Under the pieces are notes generated by a model that worked only from the letters and a program-made list of their open reading frames with translations, was not told the DNA's origin and made no database searches. Below are positions 46,501-55,365 of a DNA stretch of 64,000 nucleotides, in pieces. Within the stretch, counting starts at the first letter, position 1. Every line of letters begins with the position of its first letter. This stretch comes from Pholiota molesta (Eukaryota > Basidiomycota > Agaricomycetes > Agaricales > Strophariaceae). The position numbers were made by a program, and so were the translations under genes. The stretch lies in assembly GCA_014925825.1 (NCBI GenBank), contig JACGCK010000066.1:124001-188000 (forward strand). The letters are read 5' to 3'.

Positions 46501-49137
46501 ATTTCTACGAGTGGTCGCTTACTATCTGACTTCGCCCTGATGACGCGGGGGAAAAAATCAGGGATCAATACCGTTCCAAAAGAATGAATGTGTCGAAACT
46601 TACATTATCCATCCACTTGATCCTTGCTTTGAACTCCGTCAGTCCAAAGTGAATCTCCACAGAAAACACAATTGTCCAGTATTTCTTTCCGTTCTTACCA
46701 ACCTTGGCCTCGGCACTCCCGTTGAGCAGCGACAGGTCAGCTTGAACGACGCATAGCGTGGAGAACGCATCTACAACGAGAGAGTAAAGAATTTCAACAG
46801 AATGATCGGTTAAGAAGTCAGTCGAAACTTACCGTCCTCTCTGTTGATCCATTTCGGGACCTCATTTCCTCCTCTGTAACACCAAATCTCCACCTCAAAC
46901 ACCGAGAGCATGGACAGATTCGTGAGCTCAGTGCAATACTTCCTCGTGAACACCGTCGATTCTTTGACTTTAACCGACTACACAATCCTAATCAGCTTTG
47001 CCGCAACAATTCCTAGCCCAAGAAAGGACCCACCCTCGCAAGGATACAATCAAACGCATCCGGCAACAACTTCGGCCCAGAAGGCAGCTCGCATAATTTC
47101 TCCTTGCGCGCGACGTGGTCCGGATCTTTGAGATCGAGCTCCCGCAAAAACTCGACGCCGTACATGAATTTGGACATGCGAGCAGACACATAGTGGTCGC
47201 AGTAGAAGCCGATCGCACCATCAGCTACAGCCTTGGATCTATACCATGGTTCAATCAGCCTAGGTTGAAATACGGAAAACAGTTTGCGTACGTCTGGGCA
47301 TCTGGCCTATTGACGGTGATACGGTGGGGGGCCAGGCGTGCTTGTAATTGCCTGGTTGAATCAACTGAATGAGATTCGCATCATGAGACATGACGAAAGG
47401 TGCGTACCCAAATAGCCAAGGCGACGCTGCGTATCCTCCAACAAGAAAAACAGACTGTTTTGCAAAATTGTCAGCATTTATCTGCGAGTAAACATTCAAA
47501 TTTTACAGACCCGAATCGACACTTTCGAGCCTTCAATCTGTGCTTTGATGGCATTGACAGCAGCTAAACAGAGCAGGTCATTGGTAAAATTGAATATATA
47601 TACATAAAAAACGGGTTGAATTACCATCAACGGAAGGTTCAAATAGATTTGCCACTAAAAAGAAGAATTAGATAGGTGATCATGCCTAAAGATAGGGGCT
47701 ATATCCATCATACCCTCGTTTCTGATAATCACATAAGTTCCAAAATTAAAAGGAACATGACAAGATAATTCTTACCCTGATAAACGTAGCTGTCCATTGC
47801 GTATCCCAACAGCTAAATCCTTCATAGTTTGGTTCAGTGTCATGCACAACGTCTCTTGAGAAATACCCACTTTGTCCAAGGGCGACCCAAATGGGATAAA
47901 TTGCAGTTCATTCCTATCACGGAAGAGTCGTTTGGTCGTTTCATCGAATTTACGAGTGATATGATCTAGTGAATCAGGCGTGCCGTATTTCGAGTGTTTG
48001 AGTTTCTCTGTCGCAAAACAATTAGATGTTAAAAGCGATTGAACACGCAACGACGACTGACCTTCTAAGAACTCTCTAGCACGTCGACTGACAAAGACGG
48101 ATCCGGCAAAAATACAATCTGGAGGCGCAATTTCTTCGATTACAAGAGGGGACGTGCCCTTGATCGCGTAGGAGCTGATATCGAGAGTGCCTCCTCCGGC
48201 ATCAGCGATTAGAAAGCCGTGCTTTGAAGGGTTCTACAAACTGATAAGCAGAAAGCCAGAGCTTGTAACGAGCCATACGCACCAAAAGCACCTCTCCTGC
48301 GAGCCCGTTCTGCACACACGCGTGCAAACTCGCCTCGCCCTCCGTCACGAATCGAATGCGCGCCCTGCCCGCATCCGTGTCCGGCACGAGCTTGCCATGC
48401 ACCGCGGCCTTGCGCATGCGCGTCTGCTGCGGGCCCTCCCAGCCATTCGGGTGGCTCAGCACGAACTGGATGTCCGACTCGACCGAGTTCCAGAGCGCGG
48501 TGCCGTTCGCGTGCGTGTCCGAGATGAACGAGCGGGTGCAGCTGTACAGGTAGCCCAGGTAGTCGCCGAAGACCTGCACGGGCGACTTGCCGCGCGGGAG
48601 CGGGCTGAGGCGCATGCCGTTCATGTTGAGCTGCATCTGGCGCGGGCGCAGGCGAAGCTTGAAGCTGCGCTGGGGGAGTTAGGGGCATCCTGGGTGCTAG
48701 TGAAGGGAGGACGCACAGTTCGGCCTTTATCCAGCCCTCGTCCTCCGCCTGTGCGACGATGGAGCTGCTGTCGGCCTCTGCGCCGGTCGCCATGATCGTG
48801 CCATACTTGTCGTAGTATATTACAGAGGGTATCTTTGAGTTGCCTGCGACGTGTTCTTGGCCGGGAAAGCTAGAATGTCCGAAATCAACATGCCGCCAGC
48901 TATCGCAGGTCAATCGAGTCGTACCGGGTAACACCGTAAATTTTGGGTGTCTCGCCAGGTTCGAGAATCGAGTAGGATACCTGAGGGAACAGGGCCCGTC
49001 AGTGCGAGCTCGGTAGTGCGAATGCGAGTACGTACACCGCTAAATGTTGTTCCAACATCGATCGCAATAACCACTGATCGGGATAAGCCGCTATAGGGTT
49101 TCTGGGTCGTGCTCGCGACCTGCTTCATATGCGCCAT
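43507..49137 (-). CDS. Hsp70-like (HSPA12-type) ATPase fused to a long WG-rich disordered tail
   Basis: The N-terminal half is an atypical Hsp70: VVIAIDVGTTFSGV (phosphate 1), FLIADAGGGTLDIS (phosphate 2), VRSVFLVGGYAASPWLFGY (adenosine site) and a C-terminal beta part with RKYCTELTNLSMLSVFEVEI, VPKWINREDDAFSTLCVVQA and FSVEIHFGLTEFKARIKWMD. A 14-nt micro-exon (46523-46536) codes NGEVR and joins YGPAVIVYNERGSRLDDDDA without a stop. The same frame runs on for about 480 codons: Ser/Arg-rich, then repeated RPxS motifs (DRPKSPF, SRPRSPY, GRPPSAYG). The tail then has eight WG dipeptides, eight AEKEA/ADKEA units and four Lys-rich clusters, ending KKKGKKKGK. Two sites (45021-45023 and 44863-44867) need one extra base each to keep the frame. 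The start is the ATG at 49137. The Hsp70 half would bind ATP and clients; the tail's role is unknown. Two separate genes remain possible. Confidence 0.65.
44420..44545 (-). repeat. 15-bp tandem repeat coding AEKEA units
   Basis: Eight imperfect 15-bp units code for AEREA, AEKEA and ADKEA pentads in the tail of the Hsp70-like fusion. They would form a highly charged single alpha-helix or coiled coil between the two WG-rich sections. Confidence 0.8.
46523..46536 (-). other. 14-nt micro-exon of the Hsp70-like gene
   Basis: GGCGAAGTCAGATA on the reverse strand, flanked by AG at its 5' end and GTAAGC at its 3' end. It links DN to YGPAV and restores the conserved Hsp70-tail pattern NGxxRYGPAVIVY, which supports it strongly. 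Confidence 0.75.
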
Positions 49138-49473
49138 CCTCTAGCGCATGTGTGGAGGCGTAGTACAGTTTACAAAGGGGAAAATACAGGTCGTGGATGG
49201 TATAAGTACAAAGCGAAGATTTTTCTACACGAGGCCGTACACGAGGGACTGCATCATTCAACCTTTTCAGCATCAATCCCACAGACGTCCCGTTGCCGAT
49301 GGTTGTTCACAGGCTCCTCTTCCGTCGCCGAGGAAGCTCAACATGGTGATAAAGACCTTCATTTCCGTCGCTGCGGATGCTCTAGAGAAAGGACTTGGAA
49401 GGAAGGAATTTTCAGGATGAGCGCCTCGAGGCGACTGGGCAATGCGCATGAACGATCATCGATAAGGCCTCGG
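49138..49473. other. short intergenic region
   Basis: About 336 nt between the Hsp70-like start and the end of the F-box gene. Holds the Hsp70-like promoter; no gene. Confidence 0.5.
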
Positions 49474-51097
49474 TCAGGATCTACTTTCATTTCTACGAAA
49501 TACATACACAGCATTTTCACCTAAGAACTGGAGTGATGGAATACTGCGAGCAAGGGCCAATAGTATATTAGAATCCAGCAAACCTCCCTTGGGCTTCACC
49601 TGCAAATGCTTGAGGTTCCACGAGACATACCGACGCTCCTTCATCGCGTCCGGGAAAGTCGGCTTAACAAGAACTCCAATCAATGAATCGAACAAGGTGA
49701 AAAGCGAAGGAACACTTGCAGAAACTCCTCCAGACTCGTCCTCGTTCGCATCGTCTTCGATCATCATCACAATTCGTTCTACTTGTGGTATTTTCGATGC
49801 GAGCGCGTCGAACAGCTGTGTCTCCAACCTGCGGGTGTTGAAGGCCAACGAGTGGAGGTTATTGCAGTGAGATAGTCCGTCGAGTATCAGATTGGTCTCG
49901 TGGGGTGAAAAGAACCGACCGCGGATATGTATTTCCCGGAGATTCTTCGATGTGCGTCGGATACACATTAACAAAACGTCGAGCCCGGCCTCCGTTCTCG
50001 TTGGATAAATCTCGAGAGTTTGCACCTGCGTCAAGCATTGAGTATCTGCGATGAAATTGACGAGCCAGTCTTTGAGCGCCTCGTGGAACTCAAGGTCGGG
50101 GGTGAAGCGCTGGAAAGGAATTAAAGGGAGTGCGAGCTGCTGAAGAGTGTCCGAGTGGTTGGCAATAAAATGTATCATGCTGGTAGGATATTGGAGTGTC
50201 TTATGGAACGCCATCCGGACATCGAGTTTCGTAAGGCGGGGAAATATGGTTAACGAGGAAAAGAATTCGGAAAGATCCAAGGGGGAATATGACTTGAGCG
50301 ACAAATCCTGGAGGTGGGAGCTCAGACCATTGACAAAGGGCGCGACGACAGTGACCAGCAGCCTTGTATCAGAATCCGCATGATCGGAATCTGATTGTGT
50401 TTCCTTGAATACAAGATCCAGTCGTTCCAGCCGCTGGAATATAGGGTTCGAACCGACCAACGTCGTATACTCGTCCAGGGTTCCCTCCAGCCAAAGCTGC
50501 CGGAGCGTGCTTCCGGTTATTGATCCGGCAAAGGACGATAACAGATTCCGGAGGAGTGGATAAGATTCTGAATGTGAAAGGAGGGGCAACACGCTGTACG
50601 ATGTCTTAATCGTAAGCTCGCGGAGATTTACCAGAAGGGGCAAGTAGAGATGAGGGTGTTGATCACGTCGTTGAACGCAGCTTTGGGGATGAAGCGAGGC
50701 GCCTTGGGCCGTTTGCGCAGGAAATCGATGGCATCGTGTATGATTCCTGCATCACGGATCCGTGTATAGAGTGCCGTAATAAGCCTCAGATATTTCTTGC
50801 GGCTGTGTTCATCAAGGTATAGGGAAATGCACATGGATTCGATCCGTTTGGCAATGTAAGGATCTCTAGATCGCGATTCAGCAAAATATGTTACCAGTCA
50901 GGAAAAGAGATATTATGCGTACGAAAGTCGTTCCAATTCTTTATATGAGATGCTCGCCGTCGAGAAACGCATCTCCTTCCATTTGAGATCCAGAACATGG
51001 TTGAGAAAATGCGATTTAGGCCCACAAGTTTGTAGAGATCCAGTTTAGAGAGTAAATTCGCGATGTGAAGCCAGATTTCCGTAGGAAAGTCGCCCAT
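49474..51097 (-). pseudogene. F-box/LRR protein with two single-base frameshifts (copy A)
   Basis: F-box proteins recruit substrates to SCF ubiquitin ligases. The start ATG at 51097 gives MGDFPTEIWLHIANLLSKLD, an F-box. The frame then shifts near 51000-51005: the paralogue pattern continues as NHVLDLKWKEM in another frame. A 50-60-nt intron near 50880-50935 matches the intron position in copy B. The second exon runs from DPYIAKRIESMCISLYLD to about 50644, where another single-base shift moves into a 389-codon LRR-like frame (NLRELTIKTSYSVLPLL, FVNGLSSHLQDLSLKSYSPL, FFSSLTIFPRLTKLDVRMAF) ending at 49474. Both sites look like one missing base when aligned with copy B (59673-61262). Either the gene is dead or the consensus is wrong at two bases. 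Confidence 0.6.
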
Positions 51098-51458
51098 TAT
51101 GGCATAGTAGATGGTTGCAGAGATCCGATGCTGGTGTACTTCCCGGTGAGATAGTATAAAGTAAAATCGATGTTGGAATATGTTGCGCTCGGTGGGAGAG
51201 TGTTGAGAGAGTTAGCTGGTCCCGCCGTCCCGGGACGGAGGTTTGAATCTGGTCACGTGTACATTGGACGATCGGGACCAGATCACAGATCAGCTACTAG
51301 TACCATATTCGGAAATTAGTGCCGTTTTATTTATGGCCCTGCACAGCTGCAGGAGCCATCCACTGATTGCTGGCGCCCACCAGTCGCTGCGCGCCTATTT
51401 ACTGTTGGATCCCCAGCCATCGAATTAACAGACTAATCGCTTTAAAGTCTTCCACTAC
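51098..51458. other. intergenic with a GC-rich palindrome
   Basis: About 360 nt. CCGTCCCGGGACGG at 51225-51238 is a perfect 14-nt palindrome. No gene. Confidence 0.5.
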
Positions 51459-52181
51459 ATGCAAGATTTAATCCCCTTCGAATGCCTTCCCGGTAAGATC
51501 CATGTTCATCTCATCATCCCCGAGTCCGAGTCTGACACCGACCTGCATGTTAGGCAGCCGTACAGCTTTCCTGTGAGACCAGCACCGTATGGCCCTCGCG
51601 CACGCTCAAAGAGGCCAGCGGCGTCTCGGTTGTCTTCCACTTCCATTCTCGCATGTCTTCTCAAGGCAACCCTACAGCCGACGGCCAAAACTTCCACTTT
51701 ATTTGCGTTGGTCTCTGAGAATGGATGGCGCAAAGAAACCCTCCATCCGGCTGGATATGTTACCTTCTTACACGACCGGATATGAGCTGTCCCATGCGGG
51801 GATAGTGCAAGTTATGTATGAGAAGATGGTTTCCTTCTCTACTTTGCCTGCCCGCGCTTTTGACGTCCACTTCGTCCTGGTTACACAGGCGCTTGTGCGA
51901 TTTCTGCTAGATTAGTGAATATGGATCGTACATGTAAGTACTTAAGTAGTAACTTATAATTGCATTGTTTCAACCGCTGACAAGGTTTGTACATAAACAG
52001 ATTTAACAACAACGGAAACGGCTGCCGCCACTGGTGTGCGACGGCGCTCGACAAGCTGATGGAGGGCGGGTATATCGATGGGCCCGTCCAAGACGCCTTT
52101 ACCAAGTACGAGGAAGATTGTGCAGCGACGTATGGGGATAGGATTCTTACGCCCCGTATTCGGGGTACCTTCTACCACTGA
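51459..52181 (+). pseudogene. small hypothetical protein gene, probably DUF7770-like, frame interrupted
   Basis: Exon 1 from the ATG at 51459 reads GKIHVHLIIPESESDTDLHV and RQPYSFPVRPAP. A likely intron (about 51587-51678) leads to PSIRLDMLPSYTTGYELSHA and GIVQVMYEKMVSFSTLPARA. The frame stops at 51912-51917 (LLD*), but one extra T there would continue LLDLVNMDRT into a strong donor (GTAAGTAC). The last exon (from about 51980) reads FNNNGNGCRHWCATALDKL and YGDRILTPRIRGTFYH. From memory this pattern resembles the fungal DUF7770 family of unknown function. It may be a real gene with one consensus error, or a recent pseudogene. Confidence 0.45.
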
Positions 52182-52299
52182 ATTGTCGCTGCGCTTGAGC
52201 TTGAGTTGCTTGATATGTAGCTGGCCATGACAGATTTGCCGTACAGCAACAACTATATCGGGGTATGTCTACAGGGGACGACATGCCTTCATTCTCCGA

Positions 52300-52482
52300 A
52301 GCCAGCACTGGTGCAAGCTGTGCCCGGACTTCTTTGCGTTGTTCAGTGGCAACTCAAAGCGTCATCTGATCTTAACTGAGCCAGAGGCGCATCAAGCGCC
52401 TAGCCATGCTTCATTGCTTGCGCGCCATGTAGCTCACAGCTCACGAGCTCACGCACCAGAATGCACTAAAGTGCCTTATTAG
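52300..52482 (+). pseudogene. decayed C2H2 zinc-finger relic (family copy 4)
   Basis: One forward frame reads HWCKLCPDFFALFSGNSKRH, clearly the first finger of the local family (compare YWCGLCPHFYASSKGDLARH at 54098 onward), followed by EAHQAPSHASLLARH where the paralogue has RAHKVPSHVCLHC. The His spacing is disturbed, the second finger is lost and the frame ends at 52482. No upstream exon or promoter can be recognised. It is closest to the copy that starts 860 nt downstream, so it is probably a remnant of a local tandem duplication. Confidence 0.7.
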
Positions 52483-53253
52483 GAACCGACACGACCCGCA
52501 AAAATAAAGCGGTAAAGGAGAAAAACAAAGTTGGGCATCTAAATGGCCTAGGATCATGTGTTTTCAACTCTCTCTCTCTTTTTATTTTAATTCCCTGTCC
52601 CGTCAATGCTCTTGCACTGCCTCACTCCAATATGCTTTGAATAAAATCTGAGATTCTCCAAGGCTGTGTGTTCTGTGGTAAATTACAGGGAATAAAGGAA
52701 GGGATCTTTGTGGTCAATACCGTTTCGTAACATGGGCGCTCTTAAAAAAGGGTCTACTAGTATGCTGGTCAAGGGTATAGCAATGTGGTTGTATCTGAAA
52801 CTTAGAATGATAAAGCGACCTCGGATGCCACTTGACATTGTCCCAATTAAATTGTTAAATTCTCCACCGATATACCTTCGAGAACTGGAATAGATTGCAT
52901 GAAGCGAATACCATTTAAATTTTTATCAATTGGGACAGCGAGGTCCACGTCTTCGGCGTTGGGGAGTAGGCGTCGTATGCTAACAAGATGGGCCCCCCGG
53001 AATGACATGAGGAAACGTTTCCAGCCTTCGCAAAGAAGAGAAAAGCGTCGTTGCTTTGAATACTAAATATGGTAATAACTCCCTTAAAATGAAGCACAGG
53101 CACCATTGCGGCTGTGCCCCACCACCTAAATTGGGCGATCCAAGCGCAATAGCGCCTGAGATCCACATGAGTGAGATCTACGCGACGCGGGGACGCGACC
53201 GGCGCCAATTCCCATCGCGCTCCTTTGTCCCTTCGTTTTGGAGGAGCTGGGAT

Positions 53254-53261
53254 TATTTAAA
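53254..53261 (+). promoter_or_regulatory. TATA-like box of C2H2 copy 5
   Basis: TATTTAAA lies 86 nt before the ATG at 53340, matching the box and spacing of copies 1 and 2. Confidence 0.55.
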
Positions 53262-53339
53262 GCGCCAGCTTTTCGCTTGGATTTTCCATCCCTCCCCATT
53301 ACCTGCAGCCTCTCATCTACTCCAAACTCATCAGCTTCA

Positions 53340-54299
53340 ATGGACTTCAACTTCTCAGCCAACTTCACAATCACCTACCCGCCCATGAGCTTTGCGGAGC
53401 CAAACACCGACTTTGAGCAGGACATACCTGCCTCTTTCCGTTATTCTTTCCCTGGAGAAGTCAACCCAAGGTATGTTTATCATTATCCCGCGGAAGGCAT
53501 GCAACTTACATAGATCCAGCGCTTCAAAAGATTTGGACGAGCTGCAATTCGAATACCACGATTTCTACAACCCCGAATATCCATCCAACCTGCCTACCAT
53601 GCCGACGGGCTATCCAGTTTCGGAATACGACGACCTTGACGCCTACTTCTCTTCGCCACCCTCCGAGCCTGAACTCTCCCTCTGGGATGATATCTCTACC
53701 TTTGCTAGTTCAAGCACGGAGACATCTCCCGCACCCGCTGCCCGTCCAGTTATTGGCGACGAGAACCCATGGTCGTCCTTCCCTTCTCCTTCGTCCTTCC
53801 TTTCTCCTTCGTCCTTCCTTTCCCCTGCATCCTTCCCTTCTCCTGCATCCTTCCTTTCTCCTGCATCTTTCCCTTCTCCTGCGCTCCAACCTGCAACTCT
53901 GTCATTTGCCGATCTAGCCACCATGGACAGCTCCTCCACACCACCTTCCCCGAGCCCATGTACCTCCACGACCGCGAGCCAAGCTCTGCCAGCAGCGCTT
54001 CCGAACGTCACTCGAGCAGCTGCGCCTCCGAGTCCGATGACGCAGGCGCCACGCCTCCACCGCCCAACGCGCGACGCCTTCCTGGAAGGAAATATTGGTG
54101 CGGCTTGTGCCCGCATTTCTATGCCTCTTCCAAGGGTGACTTGGCGCGCCATATGGAGTCGCGGGCGCATAAGGTGCCTAGCCATGTTTGCCTGCATTGT
54201 GACAAGAAGTACACGCGCGCGGACGCGCTGAAGCGCCACTCCAAAGCGAACAAATGCGTCCGGAAACTGAAGGCGGGCGTAAAGAAGGAATTATCTTGA
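53340..54299 (+). CDS. two-finger C2H2 zinc-finger protein (family copy 5)
   Basis: Probable nuclear DNA-binding protein. Exon 1 (53340-53470, MDFNFSANFTITYPPMSF) joins across a 43-nt intron to exon 2 at 53514. That exon reads through SEYDDLDAYFSSPPSEPELS and a six-fold 18-bp repeat coding SSFPSP-type units (53773-53880). The fingers lie in another frame: CGLCPHFYASSKGDLARHME with RAH, then CLHCDKKYTRADALKRHSK, ending GVKKELS at 54299. An 86-nt intron at 53960-54045 would link the frames. However, the finger frame upstream of it (EPSSASSASERHSSSCASES) also looks coding, so one missing base near 53920-53950 is an alternative. The final Cys after NK makes the second finger C2HC-like. Confidence 0.72.
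53773..53880 (+). repeat. 18-bp tandem repeat, six units, in C2H2 copy 5
   Basis: Six units of 18 bp code for S-(S/A)-F-(P/L)-S-P. The units differ at a few positions. It lies in the disordered N-terminal half and has no counterpart in the other family copies. Confidence 0.85.
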
Positions 54300-55365
54300 G
54301 GCTTTGAAGTGGCCTCGGGAGGGGAGTACTTGGGTTTCATAGTTATTATTTTCTCGCATTATACCCTCATCTTCCCGGATAGATTGCAGTTTTCCAACGT
54401 CCTCAGTTCTCGGCTGTAATATTTGTATCATATACTTTCCTGCTTGTATATATTGTACTTTGCTATGGTTTTGGTGTCTTTTGTCTGAATTAAATTCTAT
54501 GAAGTCAATACGCAGCGGCCGCCACTGGCAATGGCGACTAAGGCTAACTTGGGCGACATCTACATTTTCATGCTTTTGTTCTCCCAGCCTCGACCACATT
54601 CCTCCACATTGGCATGGCGTTCTCCTTCCGCCCATGCAGGACTTCAGAGAGTGGCAAACTTGTATCCCAAAGAGTCCAAAGCTATCTCTCTCGAGGCATC
54701 TTGTGAGTATTTGTGTATCTCCATCAAGAGTGCGGTCCAGGGAAATATATCTGCCATAATTTACCCAGATGAATAGGTAAACCTCGTTGCAGGATGCCAG
54801 ATGTTTTGATATTAGCATTCATAAACTTTATCATGAGTGTTCGGTTCGGTTTTCACCTCCTGTTGAACACAAGCTGAACGTTGAATATAAGTAACCGGTA
54901 GGTAAGTAGGTCCCAACTGTGCCCCGAGAATATAAATTCACACGAAGAAGACGGACTGAATTCGGCATGCCTCGAGTTGCGCCACGCAGGTTTTACCCTG
55001 ACTGTATGTCAGTCCAGAAAAATGAAAAAATGCGCGGGTTTTACGAGGTTTTGCTGCGCTCAAGCTGCGCTCAAAGTATCGTTTTTTGCACTTGGTCCTT
55101 CCGCGCGAAGAAACACAGGCTCCGGGACGAATTTATTTTTGATGCCACGGCCTCCGCCTGTGACGGTGGAGAGACGTGAAATGAGCTAGAGGATCCACGC
55201 CGCCCGCGCGTGTTGATAAAAGAAGCATGTGGTGGAAAGAGTTCAGTTCGGTCCGTCCCTCTTTCCCTTTCACTTCCCGTCTCCTAGTCACGACAACGCT
55301 CCTGCGAGGACGCTTAGCGTAGCCTGGCCTTGATTTCAGATTATTGATAATCGCGGTGTTTGGTC
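54300..55365. other. intergenic, no gene seen
   Basis: About 1.07 kb. A reverse open frame of 175 codons (54291-54818) overlaps the 3' flank of the zinc-finger gene but shows no motif. The right end is the promoter and leader of the coiled-coil gene. Confidence 0.45.

Larger units (their letters stand above)
52182..53339. other. intergenic containing a C2H2 relic
   Basis: Apart from the zinc-finger relic at 52300-52482 I see no gene. The right end holds the promoter of the next C2H2 gene (TATTTAAA at 53254-53261) and a CT-rich run near 52569. Confidence 0.5.

Noticed and set aside
54291..54818. Reverse open frame of 175 codons
   Set aside because: It overlaps the 3' flank of the zinc-finger gene, has no recognisable motif, and its composition looks like random translation. 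Kept only as intergenic.
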